Assembly: GCA_001003855.1 (NCBI GenBank)
Contig: LCPX01000011.1
Span: 3,681-47,663, forward strand
Direction of reading: 5' to 3'
Source: Candidatus Moranbacteria bacterium GW2011_GWE1_49_15
GTDB lineage: Bacteria; Patescibacteriota; Minisyncoccia; Moranbacterales; GWC2-37-73
Length of the DNA stretch: 43,983 nt
The translations under genes and the position numbers were made by a program. Below, piece after piece: positions 24,247-32,658 of this stretch (positions are counted from its first letter, which is position 1; each line of letters opens with the position of its first letter). Below the pieces are notes generated by a model. It ran no database searches and had not been told where the DNA came from. It saw nothing but the letters and a program-made list of their open reading frames with translations.

Positions 24247-24651
24247 TTACATTTCTTTTCCCATCACCTTTCCTCCCATGATGGAATATTTTCCAGGTCC
24301 GGCGAGCGCTATCGCCAAGGAAGCGAGCAGCAACGTCAGCTCCAATTCATAACCCCCGGAGAAACCCTGGGAGAATTTGACCAGATAGATCGCGAAGAAC
24401 ATATTGATCGCCAGCAGGAATCCGAAGATTCTCGTGAAAATCCCCAAAAGCATCGCGAATCCGCCGAAAAACTCAACAAAAGTCACGATGTAGACGAAGA
24501 ATGCGGGAATCCCCAGGTTGCCGAAAAAAGTTTCGACACCGGCCAAACCGGTTAATTTCCCGTAACCGTGGATGATAAAAACCAAAGCGAGCGCGATCCT
24601 CACCAAAAGCAGTCCCAGGTCCTGGTTGGTCATTTTTTCAAAATTCCTCAT
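24247..24651 (-). CDS. DoxX family membrane protein
   Basis: 134 residues, four membrane segments. The DoxX pattern is clear: LLLVRIALALVFIIHGYGKL, GIPAFFVYIVTFVEFFGGFAMLLG, FLLAINMFFAIYLVK, and a C-terminal helix ending in AGPGKYS. DoxX proteins are linked to quinone or thiosulfate redox chemistry, but most bacterial members have no assigned role. ATG 24651 is used; a second ATG seven codons in is possible. The stop lies beside the shared terminator. Confidence 0.92.
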   Translation of the reverse strand: MRNFEKMTNQDLGLLLVRIALALVFIIHGYGKLTGLAGVETFFGNLGIPAFFVYIVTFVEFFGGFAMLLGIFTRIFGFLLAINMFFAIYLVKFSQGFSGGYELELTLLLASLAIALAGPGKYSIMGGKVMGKEM

Positions 24652-24723
24652 ATTTTTTTACTGAATTATTAATTATTTAAAAACTAAATACCATGCACGT
24701 ATTACAAAGTCCGCGATTTTTTC

Positions 24724-27700
24724 TTACTCCGGGCGCAAAACCGCGCTTTCCACGGTAGCTTTCCTCTCGAATTTGTTCCACCCCACGATTTTTCCCATGA
24801 CCGCGGTAAAAAAAGCTTTGATGGCGACGTAGTACATGAGTTGGCGGTAATAGAACCTTTGCAGCGGCAACCAGAACAGCAAGGTCCACCTCTCCCTATG
24901 TTCCAGAAAAAACGGGATCATGCCTGTCAGAAAATCCATGGCCAAAAACAGCAGGTAATAAACGAGGATCTGTCCGAAAGACGCGGATGAAGAAAAGGAA
25001 AGCGGGTGGCTGTATTTCTGCCATCCCACCCAGAAAAAAGAAAGGATGATCGTCAGGTCCATGAAAGGCGAAATCAGCGGAAAAAACACTTGGAAAACGA
25101 ACACATTGGGCACGGCGAAATTCCCCAACCCTTTGTATTTGGCTTTGAACATGGTATCCCTGTGTTTCCAGGCCGTCTGTAGGGTACCGTACATCCAGCG
25201 GAATCTCTGCTTGATAAAGTCCCTCGTATTGTCGGGGGCTTCGGTCAGTCCTATCGCTTCGTCTTCGAATACGACCAGCTTCCCGCTCCTCAGAATGGAA
25301 AACGTCAGATCAGCGTCTTCCGCCAAAGTGTCATTCGAAAAACCTCCCGCCTCCAAAACGGCTTCCCTTCTCCAGGCGCCGACCGCTCCCGGAACCACGG
25401 TTATGCAATTCATCACTTCGAACGCCCTCTTCTCGATGTTTTGGCTAGTTATATATTCCAAGGCTTGCCATTTCGTAAGAATATTGATCCGGTTGCCGAC
25501 CTTGGAGTTGCCAGCCACAGCTCCGACTCTCATGTCGACGAAAGCCCGGACAAGTTTTTCCATGGTATCAGGCCTGAACAAGGTGTCCGCATCCAGCGTT
25601 ACCACAATTTCCGCTTCCGTCCTCGCTATCCCGAAATTGAGCGCGCTGGATTTTCCCCCGTTTCCCTTGAAACAGATGTCCACTTTGGGGTTGTTCCCGA
25701 ACTTCGCGGACACCCTATCGAAAGTGGAGTCCGTAGAACCGTCGTCCACCACTATGACATTGAAGTCGGAATAAGTGGAATCCAATATGGCCTCGACTGT
25801 CTTGACTATGACTCTTTCCTCATTGAAGGCCGGCACGATGACGCTGACGGACGGAGCGTACGATCCGGAATTTTTCTTATAAGGGGCGTTTTTGGAACGG
25901 ATGCGTTGGGCGACGGCCAATATGGATAGATAGAAGAATCTCAGTGATCCCAAAAATATCCCGACCATGAACATGGTGCGCATGAAGCCGCTGAAATATG
26001 AAATCATCAGGAACGCGGCGTTGTTTATCTTTCCCAAAAGCCGTTCTTTGAACGACATCATCGGCATAACCCCGTCCCTGCCTATTCCCATCAGATCAGA
26101 AACCGTCACCAACTGATAACCCTCCTCCTTCAATTTTTCGATTATATAAGGCAAAGCTTCGACGGTCTGAGACCTGTCACCGCCGCTGTCGTGCAAAAGC
26201 ACGATATTTCCTTTGCCAGCCCGGATATCTTCGACCGTCTTGCCGACTATATTTTCCCATCCTGGCCTGCTCCAGTCCTTCGGGTCGATATGCATGCCGA
26301 TCGTGTAATAACCAAGACTGTTGGCGGAAATCAAAGGGCTGACTTGGTCAGGTGTCGCCGGTTCCACATCTTCCGCATAAGGGGGACGGAAAAGCAACGA
26401 CCTTCTCCCCAAAACGCTTTCTATAAGCCTCTGTGAAGCGTCGAGCTCGAGCTTGAACTGCCTTTGCGTAATGGCGGAAACGTCCGGATGCGTGTAAGTA
26501 TGGACCCCTATCTCATTGCCTTCCCTGTAAATCCTTTTCAAAATATCCGTATTTATATTGGCATTCACCCCTACCACGAAAAAAGTCGCCGGCACGTCAT
26601 ATCGCTTGAGTATATCGAGGATTTTCGGAGTATATGCGCGGTCAGGACCGTCGTCGAAAGTGAGAGCGACCTTTTTGCCGTCCTCTCCCCCCCATCTGGT
26701 TATCACATAGGAAGAGGGATAGGTCAGGACCGATTCCTTGGTGATGAGACCGGATTGGGCGTTATAAGTGATCTTGCGGAGACCGTCATGGGGGGAGGTT
26801 TCCGCTTTCAATATCTCGCCTTCCCCTTCATAGACCAAATCGAAACCGTATCTCATCACGTCCAATTTCCTCACCGTCGAAAGGTCCAGTTTCTCTCTGT
26901 CGGCGAACACGTTCCAAACGCTCGGGTCCTCCGAACCTATCCTCCAAAGCGCAAAGCCATGGGGGTTTCCAAATTGCCTGCCGATCACCATCTCATTATA
27001 AACCGTCGTCGCGTCGAGATACCAAACTTTGTGAAGTTTGTTTTTCTCGTCGTAATAATCGAAGGTGGGATTGAGAGATTGGGATTCCAAGCCGATCTGG
27101 GCTTCCGATTCCCGAGCTATCCTGATCGCGTCCTGGAAACTCAAGGTGTTCGAAATGGCCTCCCCTTCCGTCCAATCATAACCGTAACCTCCGAGAGCCA
27201 CGATGAATTTGTTCGGCGGGACTTGGGAAAACACCCGCGCCAACGCGGTGGAATACCAGGATCTCGAAGAAACCGGCCCCGGCGTTCCGCCGGCATAATG
27301 CTCGTCATACGCCATAAGGACCAAAAAATCGGTCACCGTAGAAAGCTTGCCGATGTCGAAAGAGTCGTCGTCCAGCGGGATGTCTTGCGTGACGACCAAT
27401 CCCTCGGGATGGAACTTCGCATAGAGCTCCTGCATGAAAAGAAAAAGTTCATCCTGGTTGGCATCGGGCACCCCTTCGAAATCGATGTTTATTCCGGCGA
27501 ATTTGTTCGACTTCACGAAGCCGTGGAGACCCTCTACCGCTTTTTTCCTCGCACTCTCTTCGGAAAGCATGCCCACGAGACGATCAGTGTCCCATCGCTG
27601 GGTAATTTCGTTGAAATTGTTTATAAGCGGCACTACGCGCAAGTCGCCCCTGTTTTGCCTTATGAATTCAAGCGTTTCGTCCTGGCGTCGCTGGTTATCA

Positions 27701-28149
27701 ATGAGCAAATCCCCGCCCGCTTCCCCCAGGTGCAACCATTCCGGCATAAGTTCGTCTATTTTCCAGATATTGTTTTTAAGGGACGTGAAACTGTTGTCGT
27801 CCCAGTTGACATAAAAAGCGATCACCTTGGGACGCACCGTCGCGGCTTGGTTTTTTTCAGCCTCAAGCCTGATCTCTTCCGCGGATTTCAAAACCGTTCC
27901 GTCAGGAAGTTGCCGGATGGCAGCCGCAGGAAAACCTTCGGCTTTGACGGCGTTGGAAGCCGCCCGATATTGAAGCTGGGGGTCCTTCAATTCAAGCTTC
28001 GGAAGGAGCGGCGATTTGACGACGCTGACTATCATGACGAAAAATATGACGAAAAGAAACGCCCCCGCCGAAACCAGCGTCCTGCGGCTATAGCGGGACC
28101 TTCTGTTTTTTTTGTCATAAAATATCTGGTTGATGTTCAGCGCGGCCAT
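24724..28149 (-). CDS. Trifunctional GH18-like hydrolase / NodB deacetylase / GT2 synthase
   Basis: 1141 residues from ATG 28149. The frame is open further (to 28566), but that part is antisense to the next gene and carries no domain. Order: cytoplasmic tail, membrane segment (about 25-45), GH18/YaaH-like domain (about 105-435) with the xGxNxDxE-type site GINIDFEG (219-226), and polysaccharide deacetylase (about 490-690) with TFDD (497-500), the metal site HTYTH (550-554) and RPPY (588-591). Then come membrane segments (about 712-748), a GT2 domain (about 765-1000) with DDGSTD, DAD (853-855), ED (944-945) and QRFRW (981-985), and C-terminal membrane helices. It should polymerise a beta-linked N-acetylhexosamine, export it, and trim or deacetylate it outside, as PgaB and PgaC do together. 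The polymer is inferred. Confidence 0.92.
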   Translation of the reverse strand: MAALNINQIFYDKKNRRSRYSRRTLVSAGAFLFVIFFVMIVSVVKSPLLPKLELKDPQLQYRAASNAVKAEGFPAAAIRQLPDGTVLKSAEEIRLEAEKNQAATVRPKVIAFYVNWDDNSFTSLKNNIWKIDELMPEWLHLGEAGGDLLIDNQRRQDETLEFIRQNRGDLRVVPLINNFNEITQRWDTDRLVGMLSEESARKKAVEGLHGFVKSNKFAGINIDFEGVPDANQDELFLFMQELYAKFHPEGLVVTQDIPLDDDSFDIGKLSTVTDFLVLMAYDEHYAGGTPGPVSSRSWYSTALARVFSQVPPNKFIVALGGYGYDWTEGEAISNTLSFQDAIRIARESEAQIGLESQSLNPTFDYYDEKNKLHKVWYLDATTVYNEMVIGRQFGNPHGFALWRIGSEDPSVWNVFADREKLDLSTVRKLDVMRYGFDLVYEGEGEILKAETSPHDGLRKITYNAQSGLITKESVLTYPSSYVITRWGGEDGKKVALTFDDGPDRAYTPKILDILKRYDVPATFFVVGVNANINTDILKRIYREGNEIGVHTYTHPDVSAITQRQFKLELDASQRLIESVLGRRSLLFRPPYAEDVEPATPDQVSPLISANSLGYYTIGMHIDPKDWSRPGWENIVGKTVEDIRAGKGNIVLLHDSGGDRSQTVEALPYIIEKLKEEGYQLVTVSDLMGIGRDGVMPMMSFKERLLGKINNAAFLMISYFSGFMRTMFMVGIFLGSLRFFYLSILAVAQRIRSKNAPYKKNSGSYAPSVSVIVPAFNEERVIVKTVEAILDSTYSDFNVIVVDDGSTDSTFDRVSAKFGNNPKVDICFKGNGGKSSALNFGIARTEAEIVVTLDADTLFRPDTMEKLVRAFVDMRVGAVAGNSKVGNRINILTKWQALEYITSQNIEKRAFEVMNCITVVPGAVGAWRREAVLEAGGFSNDTLAEDADLTFSILRSGKLVVFEDEAIGLTEAPDNTRDFIKQRFRWMYGTLQTAWKHRDTMFKAKYKGLGNFAVPNVFVFQVFFPLISPFMDLTIILSFFWVGWQKYSHPLSFSSSASFGQILVYYLLFLAMDFLTGMIPFFLEHRERWTLLFWLPLQRFYYRQLMYYVAIKAFFTAVMGKIVGWNKFERKATVESAVLRPE

Positions 28150-28236
28150 ATATGTCGTATATAAAAATGATCGATCGAAAGGGCTTTCGTGCATCCAATG
28201 CTTAATACAAAACATTTTTCGAATTTGTTCGACAAC

Positions 28237-28273
28237 GAAAAACGCGCCTCCGCCGGTTGGCGGACGAGGCGCG
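28237..28273 (-). terminator. Terminator with the 16-bp palindrome at its tip
   Basis: CGCGCCT (28243-28249) pairs with AGGCGCG (28267-28273) around the palindrome TCCGCCGGTTGGCGGA (28249-28264), which is the exact reverse complement of the copy at 5653-5668. The minus strand then runs TTTTTC. It follows the gene ending at 28293. Confidence 0.82.
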
Positions 28274-28292
28274 CTTTGAATCCTGGTTTTTC

Positions 28293-29156
28293 CTATCTCC
28301 AATATATCTGGCTCCTGGTGACTATCTTTTTCCAAGGTCCGTCGGGAATATCTTTTTCCGAAACGAATCTCCAGTCGACCTTGTCTATGTCGGAAAGCCC
28401 GAGATAATCCTTGACCGCCGGGGACACATCCAGCCCGGCACTCTTGTTTGTTTTGCTCTTGGGGGCGTCTTTGCCGAAAACATAATTCTTGTCGTCCTCC
28501 TTGAAAGGTCCGACGTCCTGCCATTGGGCATAGGAGGTTTTCCCCCCTTTGATGATTTCTATCCATTGGTTTTTCAAAACGGACTCGTCATCCTTCCATT
28601 TCTTTCCCTTGGCCCAAGTCGCCAATTCGAAAACATCCTTCTTCCTTTTGCCGTCCTCGTCGAAATCGTTGTATGGAAGGGCGAAATAGAAAGGGTTCTC
28701 CTTGGGCGTGAATTTCGCCGGAAAATATCCTTTTCTCTTTTCGGGATCATCCACGCCGCCGAAATGCTTCACCCAATCCTCATCCCAAGCGCTTGGCAGA
28801 TTGGAAATGTTTTTGTTGTCCTTCCCTGCCTCCTCACCCGCCCAGAAAACGGTGGCTGTTATGTTTTTGTGGAGCGGATAGCTGCTTTTCGGGTTTATTT
28901 CAACAAGAGCGACTTCCGGCGGATTTTGCTCCTTCGAAGTTTCTTGCGAAACGTTTTCCTCGGACCCGACGGTTTCCAGGGCTATTTCCGCGATTTTTTC
29001 CAGACCATCCGTCGGTTCCTTTTTGGCTACCGCTTCGCTTATCGCAGGATCAGCCACCGCATTATCATTTTTGACTTTGTCGATATAACCCTTGGCCAAG
29101 CCTACGAAAACGACGACTGAAACCAGGGGCAAAAGATATATATAACCTTTTCTCAT
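28293..29156 (-). CDS. Secreted double-psi beta-barrel-like protein, paralogue of 39907-40671
   Basis: 287 residues: membrane segment at about 4-24, a low-complexity acidic linker (about 28-85), then a domain of about 190 residues. Conserved blocks shared with the gene at 39907 are ITATVFW-GEEA, SAWD-DWV--FGG-DDPE, FYFALPYNDFD, QWQDVGPF, YVFG, SAGLDVSPAVKDYLGL, VDW-FV and DGPWKKI. The piece QW-DVGPF...AGLDVSPAV-DYLGL resembles the RlpA/expansin barrel (RINDRGPF...DLSPAAA). The domain therefore probably acts on cell-wall glycan outside the membrane, or is a derived non-enzymatic version. The fold call is from motif likeness only. Confidence 0.6.
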   Translation of the reverse strand: MRKGYIYLLPLVSVVVFVGLAKGYIDKVKNDNAVADPAISEAVAKKEPTDGLEKIAEIALETVGSEENVSQETSKEQNPPEVALVEINPKSSYPLHKNITATVFWAGEEAGKDNKNISNLPSAWDEDWVKHFGGVDDPEKRKGYFPAKFTPKENPFYFALPYNDFDEDGKRKKDVFELATWAKGKKWKDDESVLKNQWIEIIKGGKTSYAQWQDVGPFKEDDKNYVFGKDAPKSKTNKSAGLDVSPAVKDYLGLSDIDKVDWRFVSEKDIPDGPWKKIVTRSQIYWR

Positions 29157-29285
29157 GTTTTGTTTTTAATATTTTTTCTGTCTTCCGCTTCTTTCCGGCA
29201 TCGGAAAGCTAGCATCAAAAGCAAAAAACGTCAATGGAATCGACGCTTTTTGGCTGACTGAAAGCTTTTGTTTTTATGAAAAAAT

Positions 29286-29777
29286 TTATTCCAATTCGGC
29301 GACACCGAACGGAACGGAAAACGCGCGGCACCAAACCCACACCTCGTCAAAATCGGCAGGGTCTATATCCGAAGTTATTTCATAATTCTGACTCCCCTCG
29401 TTTCCCTTGAGCGCTCCCAGTTGCGCGCTTGCGGAATATTCCCCGTCCTTTCCGAAATGCACGAAAAGATCAGGACCGTTCGTAACTTTGAAATCACTTT
29501 CAAACCTGACGTATTTCTTGCCATCCGTTTCTATGATCCTTGCTGTCCCGCTGGCGCTGTGCCCGGCTTTTCCCATAAAGGTTCCCTGCGACACCACGCT
29601 GACAGGGATTTCTTGCTGCACCTCACTGATTCCTTCCTGAGATGCGTTTTCACCAGCATCGGGGTTTTCCATAGGAACCTCCTCGTTGACGGTTCTGGTT
29701 ATGAACAGGGGCGACACCAACCAATAAGTCACCCCCAAGACCGCGACTCCTGCGATTACCAGAGATATTTTTTTCAT
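29286..29777 (-). CDS. DM13-domain protein, membrane-anchored
   Basis: 163 residues. An N-terminal hydrophobic segment (about 4-24) anchors it; an acidic linker (about 30-58) leads to the DM13 domain (about 65-162): QGTFMGKAGHSASGTARI, FKVTNGPDLFVHF, LGALKGNEGSQNYEI and VWVWCRAFSVPFGVAEL, a full match to the family pattern including the conserved Cys. DM13 is proposed to have a redox-linked extracellular role in bacteria, unproven. A minus-strand TATAAT at 29818-29823 may belong to its promoter. Confidence 0.88.
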   Translation of the reverse strand: MKKISLVIAGVAVLGVTYWLVSPLFITRTVNEEVPMENPDAGENASQEGISEVQQEIPVSVVSQGTFMGKAGHSASGTARIIETDGKKYVRFESDFKVTNGPDLFVHFGKDGEYSASAQLGALKGNEGSQNYEITSDIDPADFDEVWVWCRAFSVPFGVAELE

Positions 29778-29943
29778 AAATTTTCCAATCCCTTGTTAAC
29801 TCTTCTTATTACATCGATTATACGTCTTTATTTGCGTATGTCATAATGTCAAAACATGGACTTGCGCTTTTGATCGCGATGGGAAGGATTCTTCGTCCGA
29901 TTGCGTACTAACAAACAGCGCTAATTTTTATCGCAATTTAATT

Positions 29944-30972
29944 ATGACCAAAAAAATAACCTACTCGCTGCTCGTTTGCATAATATCACTGGGAGCTTTT
30001 TTCTCAGCTTATTGCATATTGGACAGAAAAGATGCTCCCTTATCGGAACAACCGACAGTGATAGAGAACGAAACGGAAAAAGAAGCCGCCAAAAAGCCCC
30101 GCCCGGATTCCATCCCGGCAATGGCTGAAATGGATTTCGAGGGAGATACCCTTCAACTAGGAAGGGTCTTGGACGACAACGGTTCGTACACCCGCCATTT
30201 TGTAACCTACCGGAGCGAAGGATTGGTCATTTCGGGAATAATGAACATCCCTAAGGGACAAGGGCCTTTCCCTGTCGTCTTTTTGAACCATGGGTACGTC
30301 GCGCCCGAAGATTATTCCAACGGACAGTATTTCCGCAGGGAACAAGATTTCTTCGCCCGAAACGGATATGCCGTCTTTCAAAGCGATTACCGGGGATACG
30401 GCTCTTCCGATCCCGATCCGGATGAAGACATCCGCCCCAGAAGCGGCTACGTCGAAGACGTCCTCAACGCGATCAGCGCGGTTAAAAAAGCTGGTCTGCC
30501 CTCGGTGGACACTGAGAACGTCTTCATGTTGGGACACTCCATGGGAGGAGGAGTCACGCTCAACATCATGGTCACCAAGCCGGAAATCGCCCAAGCTTAC
30601 GCCCTTCTGGCCCCCATCAACGCCGACTACAGAGTGAATTTCGAAAAATGGGTGAAGACCGACAACGACTTCGACGGCATCGCGGAAAAGTTCTACGCAA
30701 GATACGGAACATACGAAGAGGCTCCGGAAACCTGGGAAAGCTTTTCAGCCAAGAATTATTTCGACCGCATAACCTCTCCGGTCATGCTGCACCAAGGGAC
30801 GCTAGACAGGGACGTGCCGGTCGAATGGTCGCGCGGACTCATGAGCGACTTGGAAAAAGCCGGCAAGGATATAACTTATCATGAATACCCCGGCGAAGGA
30901 CACACGCTGTATGCCGCCCAGGACATGTTCATGCGAAGAACTCTGGATTTCTTCAATGGAAATCTCAAGTAA
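29944..30972 (+). CDS. Alpha/beta hydrolase (prolyl-oligopeptidase/dienelactone type), exported
   Basis: 342 residues with an N-terminal hydrophobic segment (about 7-25) and a Lys/Glu-rich linker, so it is anchored or secreted. Catalytic triad: Ser199 in GHSMGGG, Asp in GTLDRDVP (288 or 290) and His320 in GEGHTLY. The lead-in VVFLNHGYV holds the oxyanion-hole strand. It should cleave an ester or peptide bond outside the membrane; the substrate is unknown. Given the neighbouring polysaccharide genes, deacylation of a glycan is possible but speculative. Confidence 0.88.
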   Translation: MTKKITYSLLVCIISLGAFFSAYCILDRKDAPLSEQPTVIENETEKEAAKKPRPDSIPAMAEMDFEGDTLQLGRVLDDNGSYTRHFVTYRSEGLVISGIMNIPKGQGPFPVVFLNHGYVAPEDYSNGQYFRREQDFFARNGYAVFQSDYRGYGSSDPDPDEDIRPRSGYVEDVLNAISAVKKAGLPSVDTENVFMLGHSMGGGVTLNIMVTKPEIAQAYALLAPINADYRVNFEKWVKTDNDFDGIAEKFYARYGTYEEAPETWESFSAKNYFDRITSPVMLHQGTLDRDVPVEWSRGLMSDLEKAGKDITYHEYPGEGHTLYAAQDMFMRRTLDFFNGNLK

Positions 30973-31037
30973 GATATTGACAATTCGTCTTCTTCCGGCT
31001 ATCCTATACCGATTGCGCTAAACAACCGGAACGACAT

Positions 31038-31424
31038 ATGGGTAAACGAAAATTCAAAGTCAAAAGATCCTTGGCAGGACTGGGCCTGTTCGCGGCGGAA
31101 AACGTCTCCGAGGGGGATTTCGTCATCGAATATACCGGCGAGAAGATCACCCACGCCCAAGCGAACGAACGGAGAGGAAAATACCTCTTCACCCTGAATT
31201 CGCGCTATGTGATAGACGGCCGGGGCAGGAAAAACCTGGCAAGGTACATCAACCATTCCTGCGAACCGAACTGCGAAGTCATCATCGAAGGAAGCGAGAT
31301 TAACGTCTATGCCGTTCGAAGCGTCAAACCAGGCGAGGAACTGACTTATGACTACGGCCAGGAATACTTCAAAGAATATATCGAGCCTCGCGGCTGCAGA
31401 TGCGCGCATTGCGCGAAAAAATAG
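31038..31424 (+). CDS. SET-domain protein-lysine methyltransferase
   Basis: 128 residues, essentially one SET domain. S-adenosylmethionine and active-site motifs are NHSCEPNC (72-79) and ELTYDYG (101-107), preceded by GLGLFAAENVSEGDFVIEY. A compact post-SET cluster C120-x-C122-x2-C125, with C79, can bind zinc. It should methylate lysines of a cytoplasmic protein; the target is unknown (ribosomal proteins and chromosome-associated proteins are known SET targets elsewhere). It starts 66 bases after the hydrolase on the same strand and ends at a good terminator. Confidence 0.93.
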   Translation: MGKRKFKVKRSLAGLGLFAAENVSEGDFVIEYTGEKITHAQANERRGKYLFTLNSRYVIDGRGRKNLARYINHSCEPNCEVIIEGSEINVYAVRSVKPGEELTYDYGQEYFKEYIEPRGCRCAHCAKK

Positions 31425-31431
31425 AGAACGA

Positions 31432-31458
31432 AAAAACTCCCCGTTGCGGGGAGTTTTT
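31432..31458. terminator. Terminator between convergent genes
   Basis: AAAAACTCCCCG (31432-31443) pairs with CGGGGAGTTTTT (31447-31458), loop TTG. It serves the SET gene and probably the cupin gene ending at 31471. Confidence 0.88.
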
Positions 31459-31470
31459 GATGCTTCAAAA

Positions 31471-31869
31471 TTATTCCGTCGTCACTCCGTCGAAATCGGC
31501 CTCGTTCTCCTCAGCTTCTTTTTTCGTCGCGCGCACTATTCCGTCTTTATGGTGGGCCGGCGAATAGATCGTATACATCTTAAGAGGCTCGCTGTCGGAA
31601 ACGTTGATGATGTTATGCTCAGCTCCGGCCGGAACCACCACCGCCACACCGTCGGAAAGTTCATATTCGTTTCCGTCAATCACGCATTTCCCTTGCCCGC
31701 TCTCGAAGCGGAAAAACTGGTCGTTCTCAGGATGGACTTCCATGCCGATGTCTTCCCCCGGAGCGAGACTCATCAGAACCAGCTGACTGTTTTTGCCGGT
31801 ATAAAGGACCTTTCGGAAATTGCCGTTTTCCAACGTGTCCTTTTCAATGTTTGAGCGGAATCCTTTCAT
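31471..31869 (-). CDS. Cupin-domain protein
   Basis: 132 residues, a single beta-barrel cupin. Motif 1 appears as GMEVHPENDQFFRFESGQG (His, then Glu/Asp and Phe-rich strand) and motif 2 as VVVPAGAEHNIIN. The metal ligands expected are the His of VHPEND and the His of AEHN. Similar to the mannose-6-phosphate-isomerase-like cupins of unknown substrate. A second, shorter cupin is at 39532. Confidence 0.9.
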   Translation of the reverse strand: MKGFRSNIEKDTLENGNFRKVLYTGKNSQLVLMSLAPGEDIGMEVHPENDQFFRFESGQGKCVIDGNEYELSDGVAVVVPAGAEHNIINVSDSEPLKMYTIYSPAHHKDGIVRATKKEAEENEADFDGVTTE

Positions 31870-31929
31870 GTTTTTTATTAAAAATAATTATTAACGCGCA
31901 CGGAAACTATTACTATTATACCACGATGA

Positions 31930-32655
31930 TTATTCCCTTTCCTGTCCGCAAAAATACAGACAAGGATCGATCCAGCCGGAAAGCTGGGCTTCGTTTTGCG
32001 CGTATCCCAAAATATTGATATCGCTTCCCTTGCGGATGCCCAAGTGCAAATGCTTCCTTTCCCCGTCCGTTTCCACACTGTAACCGTTGCCCAAAACCCC
32101 GATTTCCTCGCCTACGCCGATTTCATCGCCGATATTTTTGGAAATGCTCGACAATTTCAAATGCCCATAAACCACGGTAACGGCCTGGTTTCCTATCTCG
32201 CACTCCTGCACAGCCAGTCCGCCGTATCCGCTGGCGGTCCTTTTCGAAAGGAGTTTTCCGGAACAGATCGCCTTCACCGGGACTTTTACTTCCGCCTCCA
32301 GCTCCTCGGGGAAAACCTCCAGGTCTATCGCCGTGTGGTATCCGGAAAACCTCTCGGGGCTGACCGGGGAATTTTGCGGGGTGACGAATTTGCCGAACGG
32401 CTTTTTGGAAACCCTTTCCGCCACCCTATCTAAAGGAGGACGCAATTCGTCTTCGAAGTTTTCCTCTGGAACAAACGCCGCCATGCCGTCGCTCTCCAGA
32501 TAAGGTTGTCGGATTTCTTCCGTTTCCGCGCCGTTTTTCCAAGCACCTCCATCTTCCTTTTTCCAGAAGCCAACGTCAGGATAATAAAAAGAGAGGGCGA
32601 AAAAAACAGCCAAAAGCAATGAGATCGCCAATGATATTTTGAAAAATTTTTCCAT
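31930..32655 (-). CDS. M23-type peptidase, membrane-anchored
   Basis: 241 residues. A membrane segment (about 5-25) and an acidic linker precede the LytM-like domain (about 95-235). Zinc motifs are GYHTAIDLE (HxxxD) and KHLHLGI (HxH); the strand VYGHLKLSS and the loop GEEIGVLGNGYS fit the fold. It should cut peptidoglycan peptide bridges outside the cell. The stop is next to a short AT tract, and msrA ends 3 bases upstream of its start, so msrB-msrA and this gene form one minus-strand operon. Confidence 0.9.
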   Translation of the reverse strand: MEKFFKISLAISLLLAVFFALSFYYPDVGFWKKEDGGAWKNGAETEEIRQPYLESDGMAAFVPEENFEDELRPPLDRVAERVSKKPFGKFVTPQNSPVSPERFSGYHTAIDLEVFPEELEAEVKVPVKAICSGKLLSKRTASGYGGLAVQECEIGNQAVTVVYGHLKLSSISKNIGDEIGVGEEIGVLGNGYSVETDGERKHLHLGIRKGSDINILGYAQNEAQLSGWIDPCLYFCGQERE

Positions 32656-32658
32656 ACC

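Noticed and set aside
26464..28164. 566-codon open frame antisense to the trifunctional protein
   Set aside because: The opposite strand encodes clear GH18 and deacetylase domains; the antisense frame has no motifs and is Arg/His/Phe-rich in the way antisense shadows are.
28150..28566. N-terminal extension of the trifunctional protein
   Set aside because: This 139-codon extension is antisense-overlapping with the paralogue gene at 28293 and its terminator; the inner ATG at 28149 directly precedes the anchor segment.
29944..30972. Lipoprotein signal in the hydrolase (SAYC near residue 24)
   Set aside because: The residues before Cys do not fit the lipobox, which needs a small residue directly before it; an ordinary anchor is more likely.
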